A DNA stretch of 64,000 nucleotides from Cliona cf. orientalis (Eukaryota; Porifera; Demospongiae; Clionaida; Clionaidae). Shown in pieces: positions 1-11,900 of this stretch. Position numbers and translations under genes: made by a program. Where the stretch lies: positions 29,341,079 to 29,405,078 of the forward strand of contig OZ005689.1 of the NCBI GenBank assembly GCA_963930775.1, given 5' to 3'. Under the pieces are notes generated by a model that saw nothing but the letters and a program-made list of their open reading frames with translations, searched no databases and was not told where the DNA came from. How positions within the stretch are numbered: the first letter of the stretch is position 1; the number at the start of each line of letters is the position of its first letter.

Positions 1-130
1 AGGTTTGCCTACTGTACTCTATGATGCTGGTATTGCAGAGGGTGTGATCCTATAATACAGACACTTAGCCTACTAAGTACTTGTTAACCTCAGTGGTCAC
101 AAGCAGATGTATCCCTTACCTACATAATAG

Positions 131-270
131 TTAGAGACTGAGTCCAAGGTCTCTACGCTTTTTAAGAGACCCGAAGGCCCGAGGCTGTGGCATCCCGAGC
201 GCAGCGAGGGTGCTACTAAGGGCCTGAGGGTCTCTTAAAAAGCGTAGAGACCATTGGACGAGGTCTCTAA
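131..270. mobile_element. Foldback miniature element, copy 1
   Basis: A near-perfect hairpin. The left arm begins TTAGAGACTGAGTCCAAGG and the right arm, read on the other strand, begins TTAGAGACCTCGTCCAATGG; both then run through GGTCTCTACGCTTTTTAAGAG. The loop holds CCCGAGGCTGTGGC and CCCGAGCGCAGCGAGG. Related hairpins lie at 18828-18926 and 39882-40018. No coding capacity, so a non-autonomous element or structured repeat; its mobiliser is unknown. Confidence 0.7.
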
Positions 271-502
271 CTGATTTAGAATATAACAACTATAACCATG
301 ACATTTTGCCTGGGGACTAGGCTACTGTTGCACCGTGCATCTTTTCTTTGCCCTTGGCAGCCCAGTAATAGACCTACTTAGAAGACCTCTCAAGAGGTCC
401 ATAAGTGAAATAATGGACCTCCAACTGACCAATCAGATTGCTGCATTTATTACAAGTATATTCTAGTAAGTACTTATTAACCAAGTACTTATTAACCTCA
501 TG

Positions 503-722
503 CTCAGTGGTCACAAGCAGGTGTATCCCTTACCATACTAAGGCATTTGGAGGGTTTCACTAGACAGGTTGGCTCTCAGTGGTCACAGGCAGGCTTATCC
601 CTTACCATACATGGGCATTTGGAGTGTTTCACTAGACAGGTTGGCTCTCAGTGGTCACAGGCAGGCTTATCCCTTACCATACATGGGCATTTGGAGGGTT
701 TCACGAGACAGGTTGGCTCCTA
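503..722. repeat. 72-bp minisatellite, three units
   Basis: Three head-to-tail units start at 503, 575 and 647 with CTCAGTGGTCACA and end with CACTAGACAGGTTGG or a close variant. A partial related copy lies near 90-120. The short plus-strand open frames here are repeat artefacts. Confidence 0.85.
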
Positions 723-2273
723 ATGGAAGCCATACAAAAGGCACACCTGCACCCTAGGTCTAAATGTTACCAAATAGCAGCTGTGGCTTGTGACTTACAC
801 CAGAGTAGTGCACAAGTAAGGCTTGGTAGACAATAGCTGCTTTGAAAAGCCACCAACAATGCAATACTGGTTCCACGTGTGGTATTCTAGCTACTGCCCC
901 ACCCCTAGCCCTACAATTCCCTTTTTACCCCGCGCGTGCATGCGCAGCAAGGGGTAAAGCAATCGCTGTCAACACAAAAATCGCCAGATCTAGAGTTCTA
1001 GGCATCTGAGCAACTCGTAAGCATAACGACTCAATCGAATTTGGCAAAAAAATGGCCTCAGAATGCTTCAAATCGAGGGATAAGATCCACAAGCGTGACA
1101 AATAGTGTCTTTTAGTTGGGAATCGTAGCCACGCCTATCGATAAGCAGCCTGGGCCTACTCGGCATGCAGGCTTTTCTGCTCATGCGCATAACTGGCCTA
1201 GTACACTGGTAAAGATCGTCTCATGCAGTACCAGCAATGGCAGCACAGTCATCTCTGTAGCTCAACGTGCGCGCGGGGTATGTGCTCTTTCGAGCTCTAG
1301 TTTGGCCTTGTTTACTGTTCCACACTTCCCCAGGTTAATTCCCTTGTTATTCTAATCCAACCCTGGGACTTTTTAACACACTTCTGTATCCACCAACCTG
1401 TACCAGGCTCTTCCCTTCCCCCTCCCCTAAAAGCCTGGGTACAAGGCTATAGGGTCATAATTATTTAGATATCATATCTGGTAGTTGTAGTGCCTTAATT
1501 GGGGTACATGAGATGTAAGACACATATAAGATGTTTTATGGTTGCATGATAGGAAGTTGTGGGATCTTGCCACATGTAGGGTGGTGTTTTGATAGGTACA
1601 AGTACATACACTCTCCACTAGGAAGTGGGATTTAGCAACAGTGTTGTACGGTCAGTTTAGGGAGTGGCACCTGTCCCTGTCACTATATAGTCTTTGTGAC
1701 TTGTAGTATAACTGAATTAAGCACTTGAGAGCCACTGCCTATTTACCTGAATAAGTGACTTGCAAAGCACTGTAGGTGCAACTGGTGCACTGTAACACAA
1801 GTTGGTGCACTGTAACACACTTGTGTTACAGTGCACCAGTTAATGCGTCAGTTATCCATCAACACTGCCACAGATCACTCCAATAATGTCATAACTTTTG
1901 AGAGAAATATTTACAGCAAAATTCACAATTTGATAACTTCTAATTCTGACTGGGAAGACGTTCATACTCTTCTTGGATAGTGAACACCAATGGTGGAGCC
2001 AGAAAATTAATTCACACACACACACACCACTTGTGGCAGCATTTGGTATGCACATGCAGATTAGGGGGTCATTAGGCAGAGGGTAGGGTTTAGGGTTTGG
2101 GTTCAATGGGGTTGGGATTGTTATTGAGGGGTTAATTGGAAAGGTTACTACTGATTGAATCCCAAATCTTGCTCACTCACAACAATATTATGTATTAATA
2201 TTCCAATGAGTGTGATATGCTCCATTACTTAAGGTGGGAACCCCACAAGTAGGAAGTGCCAGTATAGTACCTA
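723..2273. other. Non-coding stretch, no gene recognised
   Basis: I see no convincing coding region or splice-bounded exon. It contains a palindrome at 1781-1840 and short CpG-rich patches near 920-960 and 1265-1280. Open frames are short and low-complexity. Confidence 0.5.
1781..1840. repeat. 60-bp palindrome
   Basis: ACTGGTGCACTGTAACACAAG is mirrored by CTTGTGTTACAGTGCACCAGT, with a direct copy of the TTGGTGCACTGTAACACA segment between. It could form a stable hairpin. No gene is associated. Confidence 0.75.
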
Positions 2274-2876
2274 CAGTAGCGGCCAATAAAAGTTAACGTT
2301 CCGTTTCGTTGTACGATCGTTTCGAGGTGACAGTGTTTCCGTTTTCGCACCGTTCCACAGCACGCGTGCGCGCGCATCCATCGTTTTTACGTTCGCGCGT
2401 CCGCTTAATTGGTAGGCGTGACCGTACTGCAATAATTGATCGTTCTCGATGCCGCGTGGAAGAAACAAGCTTTTGAGAAGCCGTGAGCCACGGAGAAGCT
2501 CAACCAACCCTTGTACAGACTCGCTAACGTAGCACACATCGAAAGAAGGCTGTCATTTTATGTCTTGACAGTTGCCAGGTACGTTTCGAGCGAGTAGTTC
2601 GAGCGATCGCCTCGAACAAAAAAGCATCCTCTTGGCTTCCAACGAGCGGGAATACCTGGCAGAGTGGAGCCGCCTGGCGATCGTAAAAGCCAGCGCAGTA
2701 GGCGACTACAGCTATCTTAGTATGCATTGCGCTCACTAAGAACGTTTTTCTCCCGCCATGAGATTGTTTGTCACCTTTTTGTCCGTACCGTTCAGCCACC
2801 GTTCGTTCTTGTTTTATCACCGTTCCACGATCGTAGAAATAGAAACGGAACGTTAACTTTTTATTGACCGCTACTG
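2274..2876. mobile_element. 603-bp TA-flanked miniature transposon
   Basis: The left end reads TA-CAGTAGCGGCCAATAAAAG and the right end, reverse complemented, TA-CAGTAGCGGTCAATAAAAAG. Both continue into GTTAACGTTCCGTTTC, giving inverted repeats of about 34 bp. A TA flank on both sides is the target duplication of the IS630-Tc1-mariner group. Two short minus-strand open frames inside match nothing I recognise, so this is probably a non-autonomous relative of a Tc1-like element. Confidence 0.8.
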
Positions 2877-4518
2877 TACCACAAGACCTGTATCCAATCA
2901 GATTTCACACATAACCACATCAGCAAGTAACTACAACACAAAGGCAAGTCAGATAACTCCAGCCACAACAACTACCTGGACAGCCCACACAGGGAGATAG
3001 CATGCACACACCTGTGGTGAGATAGTAGGGAGTCTAGGGACAAGGCCACACCTATGGTACCTGGATAGTTGATAGAAGTTGTGTCCTAACTGGACTTGAA
3101 ACAGTCCACCAGAGTTTTCAAATTAAATTGAATATTTTGGGTGCCCAGGCAGCTCATTCAAATTAAGGGCAAAATGCCATCAGACTGTCGTTAGGGTTAG
3201 CTAGGCAGTTAGGCACATACACACATGTACACTGCTACAATTAAGTGCCAACCTACAGTTCTCTGAAAGAATGTAAGGGAAGAGAGTTCTTTCTTCTGTT
3301 GCCTTTAAACAAGCTATTGATCAGGTAAAGCTGGTGTGTATGCAGTTTATTTTGCCCAAGTCTTATCTGGAGAATTAAAGAAAACCAGTCTACCCCAAGG
3401 CGCCCTACTTCTTAGAAAATAGGAAATTATATTCATACTGTGGCTTGTGGTAGCTTTAGATAGTAGCACATGGGCTCCATGAGGCCCCAGCAGGCCATAC
3501 TACGTGCAGCAGACCATGTACCACAAATATGCGCACACGTGGTCAAACTCCGTACACTATGTAAAGATACTACAGTAGTCTATAACGCGCGCCGCGAAGG
3601 ACTTAGTTGATTGCTCTCAAAATGAACTTTTTTCACAATTTGCAAGCCTGAATCTTCAACATAGGTGGATGTCCCAGTTCCACACTGAGCCAGCACAGTG
3701 GGCTAATGGTATGGATCGTGTAGAGCAAGTTCTGGAATTCTCAGATGTCTATTACTGATTTGATCCACTTGCAAAGTCCGATTCAGAAACCAAGTCAATC
3801 TGAATCCAAGTCAATCAAAGTCAGCGGTCAACATGGAGCACCACCAAAGAACTATTTGTTGCTAATCCTTCCCGCTTGGGATACTGTTAGTAGAAAGGCA
3901 GAAGTGTAGTTTAGTCTTTGTCTTGCTATTGTAGCTAGTGTAGTTCTGAAGTTATGTTTGTCAGAATTGCTAAATTTATTTCAAGATTAATACTAAAAGT
4001 TAGTGTACAAATCGGACTGACGTAGCTCTGGGACTCATCCAGTATACTCTACTGGTACTAACCTGATGTACAGGAGTGATTTTGGAGCGCTCAGATGTCC
4101 ATTACTGAAATGATCCACTTCGGAAAGTGCTGGCAGACATACAAGGTCTTATCTTACTTATCGTTTTATTTGGTGACTCCGGTCTTCTCTGGTCTTGTTT
4201 CAGGTATCAAATGAGAGTAGAAACGTTACTCTAGCTAGGCTATACTTAGTAGAGGCAAGCGCTTGTGATTCTAGAAAGTTACAGTCCTTTGCACTGTATA
4301 CAGTCTTGCCCATGTTGTCAAAGGTCACGCGTATCATTAACCCCCATACGTGCAATACATTGTGCTATTTTCCAATAAAACGTATGTACTTCCGGGCGCC
4401 TACGGGTAGACTGAAACTTTTAAATGCCGGCCACAGTATGAAATTGTTGATAATGAGAAATCTGGGCAAAACCCAAGCACTGACACTTCTATTGTTCTGT
4501 TAATGATATCCTGTAGTC
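2877..4518. other. Non-coding stretch with dispersed repeats
   Basis: No gene is supported. Segments around 3690-3790 and 4060-4130 share the core GATGTCYATTACTGA with copies near 13755 and 15170. The segment near 4325-4350 (TATCATTAACCCCCATA) recurs near 15405. A plus-strand frame at 4195-4503 has no recognisable domain. Confidence 0.45.
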
Positions 4519-4851
4519 ATGTACGAGTATAAACCTGTAGTCCATCAGGATTACTTTCGTATCGATATATCCGCAGTGATTGAGGTACTTTTGCAAGCAC
4601 ACTATTGTATGCGATACCACAAATTTGATACAGTGCTGCATTGTCTCACCGATTTAAGAACCTGGTACTACTATAAAATAGGTTTTAACAAAGGAACATC
4701 AAACCTTACCCTTAAATGGTGGTTCAAGATTGAACAGGAAGGTGTAGTATCTGAAAATCAATTGGAAGAGCATGCGAAATTCCTTGTTAAGGAGGTTTCT
4801 GAGCTGAAACTTGATATCCATGAGCTTGAGAAATCAAGTTCACAAAATTAG
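4519..4851 (+). CDS. Hypothetical 110-residue open frame
   Basis: An ATG-started frame encoding about 110 residues with a protein-like composition and an amphipathic, coil-like C-terminal third (FLVKEVSELKLDIHELEK). I do not recognise a family. Its end overlaps, on the opposite strand, the last part of the decayed Penelope GIY-YIG region, so one of the two readings is probably a shadow. No clear splice sites or promoter. Coding status uncertain. Confidence 0.25.
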   Translation: MYEYKPVVHQDYFRIDISAVIEVLLQAHYCMRYHKFDTVLHCLTDLRTWYYYKIGFNKGTSNLTLKWWFKIEQEGVVSENQLEEHAKFLVKEVSELKLDIHELEKSSSQN

Positions 4852-5582
4852 AGAGAGAGCTACTTCTATAGAAGAATTGTATGTTAACCATAAAATGCAC
4901 ACATAAGTAGATCCTTTTTTGGTTGATAATGTTATGATCATTTAACTGCTGGGTAGTAAGGCCGACATACTGTTTCTTGCATTTCGTGCAAGTGATTGAG
5001 TTGGATGAAGTACAGGTGAAGCTTTGCCTGATGATGTACCTGTTGCCGGTTTTACTTGAAGTAAAATACATGTACTTGCTGCAGTTGAGATGCTTACAAG
5101 TAACGTATCTTGGATGGTTGCATCGCTTTGTTCTAGCACCTTGTGTTTGGAGTTGTCTAGCAGTGGTGTAACTTGGAAGCAGTATGGTTGCTTAGGGTGA
5201 TGTGGATGTCAGCAAGTTGTTCATTTATTGGAGAGAGTCGGGTTCTCACTAGCTCATTGCTGAGTGTTGTGTGCCTTAAAGGGATGAAGCGAGGGGCGGG
5301 CAGCACTTTCTGTAGGGGGTGGTAGTTTTCTAGGACTATCTGTTTCAGGAGTTTGTATTGAGGGGGAGGAGGACATTTGTACAGTGGAGGATAGTACCTG
5401 GGTTGTGGGGGGCTTTGATTGATGGAGTAGCTGTGCTCTGTCCTTGTAGGATACTGTTGCTGCTGTTTTCTCCACTAAAGCTTTTGAGTAGCCTCGTGAG
5501 ACCAAACGTACACTAAATAGGGTTTTCATAGCTTCATAGTTGACCTCTGATGTGTTCGTTTTGACGTGTTCGTTCTGACGTA
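4850..5582 (-). mobile_element. Penelope-like element, connector and GIY-YIG part
   Basis: Minus-strand remnants of the C-terminal part of a Penelope-like retroelement. From 5582 downward the frames read into TSEVNYEAMKTLFSVRL and RGYSKALVEKT, typical of the region after the reverse transcriptase. Near 5130-4930 comes a GIY-YIG type segment with KYMYFTSSKTGNRY, ITCTKCKKQYVGLTTQQL and IYLCVHF. A 14-nt tandem duplication near 5555-5580 and further shifts break the frame. Known PLEs carry reverse transcriptase followed by this endonuclease. This piece continues the one ending at 12551: the two meet at the TA that flanks the 6,968-bp insertion. Dead copy; the exact 3' end is uncertain. Confidence 0.8.
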
Positions 5583-5606
5583 TAGTACACCTCCAAAGTT
5601 CTTGCA
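5583..5606. repeat. Left terminal inverted repeat of the 6,968-bp element
   Basis: TAGTACACCTCCAAAGTT followed by CTTGCA. It matches the reverse complement of 12527-12550 at 16 of the first 18 positions. TA at 5581-5582 precedes it. Confidence 0.8.
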
Positions 5607-5754
5607 CACTTTAGGAGTGAAAAGTAATGTGTCTAGCATCACTGTAAGGAGAAGCTCCCATACACTCTCAGTAGTAGTGTTGCTACACCGACGAACTCTT
5701 ACCTACTCTCAACATACACGGTACTTTGCTTGGATGGGTTTGACATGCACTCAA

Positions 5755-5976
5755 TACTCTCAGTAATAGCTGTCTGGCTAAGTGTAAAACTTCAGTTTAC
5801 TGGGGGTGGGTATATTATGCACTCACTCTCAGCTAAGTATGTCACTATACCAAAAAACTCCACACTCAACACACTTTGGGTGGGTGGGTTAGACACTCAA
5901 TAATATTATGTACTCTCAGCAATATTATTGCCTGTCCCAGTACAGAATCATTCACTTGGCACTCAGTCACACGCGT

Positions 5977-6016
<40 letters not shown>

Positions 6017-6237
6017 AATACTCTCAGTAATAGCTGTCTGGCTAAGTGTAAAACTTCAGTTTACTGGGGGTGGGTGTATGCACTCACTCTCAGCTAAGGA
6101 TGTCACTATACCAAAAAACTCCACACTCAACACACTTTGGGTGGGTGGGTTAGACACTCAATAATATTATGTACTCTCAGCAATATTATTGCCTGTCCCA
6201 GTACAGAATCATTCACTTGGCACTCAGTCACACGCGT

Positions 6238-6275
<38 letters not shown>

Positions 6276-6490
6276 AATACTCTCAGTAATAGCTGTCTGG
6301 CTAAGTGTAAAACTTCAGTTTACTGGGGGTGGGTGTATGCACTCACTCTCAGCTAAGGATGTCACTATACCAAAAAAACTCCACACTCAACACACTTTGG
6401 GTGGGTGGGTTAGACACTCAATAATATTATGTACTCTCAGCAATATTATTGCCTGTCCCAGTACAGAATCATTTACTCAGTCACACGCGT

Positions 6491-6537
<47 letters not shown>

Positions 6538-6545
6538 GATACACA
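5755..6545. repeat. ~260-bp tandem repeat, three units, each with a (CA)n tract
   Basis: Units begin with ACTCTCAGTAATAGCTGTC at 5755, 6020 and 6279 (spacing 265 and 259 bp). Each ends in a CACGCGTGCACACAC microsatellite. Units are nearly identical apart from small indels in the A-run and CA-run, and the third is slightly shortened before its CA run. Long Thr/His-rich open frames here are microsatellite artefacts. Confidence 0.9.
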
Positions 6546-6845
6546 CACACCACACACACACTCTCTCACTCAATCGCTATGCTTTCAAAGTCTGCACATG
6601 AGTTATGTAAAACCTATCCAACATGGGTGGTTTGCACATTGAATCTTCATCCATTTCTAGTTGTCTACAGATTCTGAAACACTTCTCCATAACTAAAATA
6701 AATACATGTAATAGTATACCAATGTGTAGAATAAATCGTTTATTAGGTAGCAGATTTCATTGAAATATACAATATACTATTACAATATTATAATAAATGG
6801 GTAAAAGATTAAGTCTCTTCAGTTTCAGTATTGCAAATTAAGTGT

Positions 6846-7859
6846 TCACACTTCGTCATCGACAACAGGCTCTCCATTTTTTTCAACGATTTTTGGAATC
6901 ACTTTATAGATGTGGTCAATATAGCGGCAACATTGTTCTGGCGTAAGCTTGGTTCGCCAAAACCTTTTAATTCCTTCAACAAGCTCCTGTTTGTTAGATG
7001 GCTTAATGGTGTATGCCAAGTAATACTTCATGTGACTCCAGACCCTCTCGATGGGGTTGAGATCCGGCGATTCAGCAGGAGTGCGCCACCAGTTGATTCC
7101 TTCATTTTCAAAGAACTCCTTTGCTTTGCGACTTGTGTGTTTCGGATCATTATCTTGTTGGAATCGATGATGCTCTGGGTACGTCGTCCGTATGAAGGGA
7201 AGGAGGCCAGCTTGGAGGATATTCACGTACAAATCAGCGTCCATGGTTTGAGTAAAAATGATCACAGATGTTGCACCTTTCCTAGAGATCCCCCCCCCCC
7301 ACACATAAACCTTGATTGGGTGTTTTGGTTTCGGCTTGTACTTCCTCGGCATTCCAACTTGGTGGTATGACCTTCGCACATGAGAGGTCAACTGAACCAT
7401 AGCTTCATCCGTGAATATGACATCCTCAAAAGTATCACCTGACTCAAGCAGTTGTTGGCAAAATTCAACTCGTTTTACTTTGTTAGGCTGGCGAATCATT
7501 TGGCAGTACCGTGTAGCTCTTGATGTCCACCCAAGCTTCTGTCGAGCACGAGCAACGGAAGACTTGCTTCCCCTTAGGCCAAGATTTTGCAGCTTTTGCA
7601 CTAGGTCTCGAGTGGTTGTTTCATCGTCTTCTTGCATGAAAGAGTTAATAGCTTGAAGAGCGCTTGAAGTTATCACGCTGGGACGACCACTCCTTGGAGC
7701 ATCATGTAATGATTGCGTTCTCCTGTAGCGAGCAATAAGGTAATAAACTCCTCGAAGAGAAACTTGAATATCTTCTTGCTGCAGTGCCTCCACTATCTCA
7801 GGAGGGCTTAGACTTTCAGCAAGTCTAATAATTCGCTCTCGACAGTACATGGAGTACAT
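6846..7859 (-). CDS. Tc1/mariner-type DD34E transposase
   Basis: An uninterrupted frame of about 337 residues from the ATG at 7859. The open frame extends to 7907, but a good acceptor (CTCTCCCGACACAG) lies just before the chosen start, so a 5' exon is possible. The N-terminus has a helix-turn-helix pair (RERIIRLAESLSPPEIVEAL, then PRSGRPSVIT). The catalytic RNase-H fold shows FTDEAMVQL, QQDNDPKHTS and SPDLNPIERVW. Between the second Asp and the Glu there are 34 residues, giving DD34E as in Tc1-like enzymes. It cuts and rejoins transposon ends at TA sites. No inverted repeats sit close around this gene, so the ends at 5583 and 12550 are the best candidate substrate. A TTTATT near 6738 gives a minus-strand AATAAA. 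It appears intact. Confidence 0.93.
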   Translation of the reverse strand: MYSMYCRERIIRLAESLSPPEIVEALQQEDIQVSLRGVYYLIARYRRTQSLHDAPRSGRPSVITSSALQAINSFMQEDDETTTRDLVQKLQNLGLRGSKSSVARARQKLGWTSRATRYCQMIRQPNKVKRVEFCQQLLESGDTFEDVIFTDEAMVQLTSHVRRSYHQVGMPRKYKPKPKHPIKVYVWGGGISRKGATSVIIFTQTMDADLYVNILQAGLLPFIRTTYPEHHRFQQDNDPKHTSRKAKEFFENEGINWWRTPAESPDLNPIERVWSHMKYYLAYTIKPSNKQELVEGIKRFWRTKLTPEQCCRYIDHIYKVIPKIVEKNGEPVVDDEV

Positions 7860-8154
7860 CACCTGTGTCGGGAGAGATAGTGTATAAAAGTACATAATGA
7901 TATGCATGGCATTTATGCTGACTTCACTATTAAATTTTAGTAATTATGAGTGAGAGAATGAGAGAGAGAGAGAGAGAGAGAGAAGTTGCTTTATGCTCAT
8001 ACCGTGGGAGTAGTAATAGTCGAAGTAGTTGAGTTGGATCACACGGAGGAAAGTTGGATCGACTTGACTGAGTTTTCGATGGGTGTCACTTTATAATCTT
8101 GTAGTCTTTCACCTAACTGAAACAAATGGCAGATGTGCTGCCAATTTTATATTC

Positions 8155-8835
8155 ATACAGGTTCACTCACACTCACACTCACACTCGCACTCACACTCGC
8201 ACTCGCACTTATTACTCGAAGAACAATCACACTCACATTCACAATAATAATGCACTGGCACACGATCTGAACACATAAAAACCACACCACACTCAAAATC
8301 AGAACACACTCACACTCAAAGTCAAAACACACTCAAAGTCCAACACACTTAAAGTTATCTCAATCAGAACATATATACAGTGTTTGTACACTCAAAGTTA
8401 GAACACACTCACACTCAAAGTCAGAACACACTCACACTCAAAGTCAGAACACACTCGAAGTCCAACACACACTCAAAGTCAGAACACACTCACACTCAAA
8501 GTCAGAACACACTCGAAGTCCAACACACACTCAAAGTCAGAACACACACTCAAAGTTAGAACACACTCAAAGTCAGAACACACACTCAAAGTCAGAACAC
8601 ACTCACACTCAAAGTCAGAACACACTCGAAGTCCAACACACACTCAAAGTCAGAACACACTCACACTCAAAGTCAGAACACACTCACACTCAAAGTCAGA
8701 ACACACTCGAAGTCCAACACACACTCAAAGTCAGAACACACTCACACTCAAAGTCAGAACACACTCGAAGTCCAACACACACTCAAAGTCCAAGGCACTC
8801 ACATCTACTCCAAATCAGAACACACACTCAGTAGT
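8155..8835. repeat. Minisatellite of ACACTCAAAGTCAGA-type units
   Basis: About 680 bp of short units such as ACACTCAAAGTCAGAAC, CACTCACACTCAAAGTC and ACTCGAAGTCCAACAC, arranged in larger repeating groups of roughly 50-60 bp. It begins with a TCACAC/TCGCAC stretch. It separates the transposase from the 3' end of the BEN gene. No coding function seen. Confidence 0.88.
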
Positions 8836-8971
8836 TTCTGATGTATGCACACTTAGAACTGAATTCAGCAAGATAGGTAAAATAGTTATTGTAACATTAT
8901 CCAGTGCCATTCTTAACTCAAAAGTATATAAGTAATAGTCATTTAGAATCCAAACCAAAATTGGTCCAAAT

Positions 8972-11900
8972 CTAGTCAGAAGAGGAAACAGACGTGGAAT
9001 CTCCTTTATTTTTCTTTTTCTTTTTCATTTTTTTTCTGTTTAGACGCCTACCAGCTTCATCGATGGCTTTTGTACATTTAGATGCCCAGTCTTTTTCTTC
9101 ACATGCGCCGGGTTTAAGTGGCCAATATGTATAAACAATTTGGCGTACTGTGGACATCTTATCAGGATCTAGCTTGCTTTTCCCCTTTCTACCGTTAACA
9201 TTACTGCTTGTTAGCACTTCTTGAGGGAAAATTTCATGGACCAGCTTCGCAGCAAAGTTCTTTCTAGAGCTGCTTGCCTCTTTAATCCTCCGGATCTGCT
9301 CCGTTGTTAGCTCAAAGAAAGAAGGTAGCAACACTGACGGTGGCTGCATTCCTGTAGGCTGATATTTAAATTTTTGTGGTGGGTTTAGCAGATGAGGAGG
9401 TTGCTGCTCGAGAGCGAGAGATTGTTGATGTTGCTGCCCGAGTGTGAGAGACTGTTGAGGTTGCTGCCCGAGTGTGAGAGACTGTTGAGGTTGCTGCCCG
9501 AGTTGCTGCCTGAGCGTGAGGGACTGTTGATTTTGCTGCCCGAGTGTGAGGGACTGTGGAGGTTGCTGCCCGAGTGTGAGGGACTGTGGAGGTTGCTGCC
9601 CGAGTGTGAGAGACTGTTGAGGTTGCTGCCCGAGTTGCTGCCTGAGCGTGAGGGACTGTTGATTTTGCTGCCCGAGTGTGAGGGACTGTGGAGGTTGCTG
9701 CCCGAGTGTGAGGGACTGTTGAGGTTGCTGCCCGAGTGTGAGGGACTGTTGAGGTTGCCCGAGTGTGAGAGACTGTTGAGGTTGCTGCCCGAGTGTGAGG
9801 GACTGTTGAGGTTGCTGCCCGAGTGTGAGGGACTGTTGAGGTTGCTGCCCGAGTGTGAGAGACTGTTGAGGTTGCTGCCCGAGTGTGAGAGACTGTTGAT
9901 GTTGCTGCCCGAGTGTGAGAGACTGTTGAGGTTGCTGCCCGAGTGTGAGAGACTGTTGAGGTTGCTGCCCGAGTGTGAGAGACTGTTGATGTTGCTGCCC
10001 GAGTGTGAGAGACTGTTGAGGTTGCTGCCCGAGTGTGAGAGACTGGGGATGTTGTTGAGGTTGCTGCCCGAGTGTGAGAGACTGGGGATGTTGCTGCCCG
10101 AGACTGTGAGACGGAGAAGGTTGCTGCTCAAGATCGAAAGACTGACGATGTTGCTGCCCGAGACTGTGAGTCGGAGAAGGTTGCTGCTCAAGATCGAAAG
10201 ACTGACGATGTTGCTGCCCGAGACTGTGAGTCGGAGAAGGTTGCTGCTCAAGATCGAAAGACTGACGAGGTTGCTGCTTGAGATTGAGAGACTGGGGAGG
10301 TTGTTGCCCGAGAGTGAGACAATGGGGTTGCTTTTGATTTAATGAGTGAAGGGGTTCTTGTTCAAGATTGTGAGCAGGGGTTTTCTGTTCAAGACTAACT
10401 GATTGCTCTTCAAAACTGGGCAAGAGAGAAGTCTCTTGAAAAAGTGCACGTGACACTCGCTGTTCGTCGAGAAAGAGTGACTGTTGTGGACCTGTGCGAG
10501 TGGACTGCACTGTCTTCAGGTCTTCGTTGCTTATCGACGGCTTAGTCTGATCGTCAAAACTCTGAGCCTGCACGTTGTTCAGACTTGCTTGAGATTCTTC
10601 CAAGTTAGAGAAGAGGTCCAGCAATATATCAGATTTTGGTTCAGTCAACTTGTTTAGCACTGTTTCAAGAGTTTTTTCAATGTCACTTAACCGTTCGTGT
10701 ATGTGTTCCAGTTCATTCTTAATGGGAGTGTTGTAGCATAACGCTTCTGAATCCTTTGATGAGGATACTTTTGACTTATAGTCTGGACTGCTGATGATTA
10801 AAGACTTTGGATCAACGTCTTCAGCTTTGGATGGCTGCTCACCATTCCCTTCATTCTGTATGTGGAAAGTAAAATAGACTGATACTGTATATTTATTAAA
10901 AAGTTACCGTATAGCGGGAAATTTTCGCTTGGTGCAAAATTTCGCGTTTTTTCGCGGATCAGTCGGCCGCCGCGAAAATAAGAACCGCGAAATTTTGAAT
11001 AGGCAGCGTACGTATACCATACTATGGCGTGGCGCGCGCTCGGTGACGCGAAAATTAAAACCACGAAAATTTCTTCTGAAGGGCTGACAAGCAATTCCGC
11101 GAAAGTTTGCACCAGCAAAAATTTCCTGCTATACGGTATGTATCATTCGGCTACATCTACACTATATAAGCTTTGTAACCACACCTTTCTTACCCTCTAG
11201 AAAATCTGCATGGTCAGTGCATGTAAAGGGAAGAGGTAATTAGGTACAACTGTACCTCAAGGTCTTTCTTTAGATCAACAGGTGGAGCCGAACCAATCTC
11301 TAGGCATGCCTCACCAGTGCTCTGCAGTTGCAGTGTGAGTGTGTATGTGCATTTGTGTGTGTGTGTTTTGGGGGGGGGGGGGTAATATACACATGTAAGT
11401 GAACGAGATGTAGATTCTGTGATTTCATACCAAGTAACAAAAGTGAACAAAGCAGTTAAACACTCCCTGAATTCATGCAAGGCTTGAAGCACAAAAGTCT
11501 GGATGTGTACCACACTCATGGCAGCTTATAGAGGTCAGCTTTTAAAGAGGGCTGATCAAAGGCAGCTGGAGATGTTACTATATAAGCTGGTTCACAATCA
11601 TTAAATTCTTTCATGAGTGCTACTGCCCAATACCAGCCTTATAGTACACAGTATTTACCAACCTTTGAAGAGTTGGTTGAAGATTTCTTCTTAGCTTTAG
11701 TCTCCTTCTTAGATTTAGTCTCCTTCTTTTCTGAACCCTATACATACATATATATAACAAAAATAATAATCAAGTGGTTGCAGATAATTAGCACAACTCG
11801 TATTATGAACTAAAAATATGCCAGACATTATCTATAGTTTTTTATGGCTGCATACCTGTGCATCTCCAGTTGTCACATTGCCAGGACCCAGGTAAACTGC

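Noticed and set aside
2271-2820. Two minus-strand frames inside the 603-bp TA element as genes
   Set aside because: They run through the inverted repeat ends, show no domain and lie wholly within a miniature transposon.
6169-6642. A 157-codon Thr/His-rich frame
   Set aside because: Produced by (CA)n tracts in the ~260-bp tandem repeat.
9392-10342. A 316-codon plus-strand frame (LLPECERLLR repeats) and a 288-codon second minus-strand frame
   Set aside because: Both are antisense or shifted readings of the 30-bp BEN-gene minisatellite, whose unit length keeps all these frames open.
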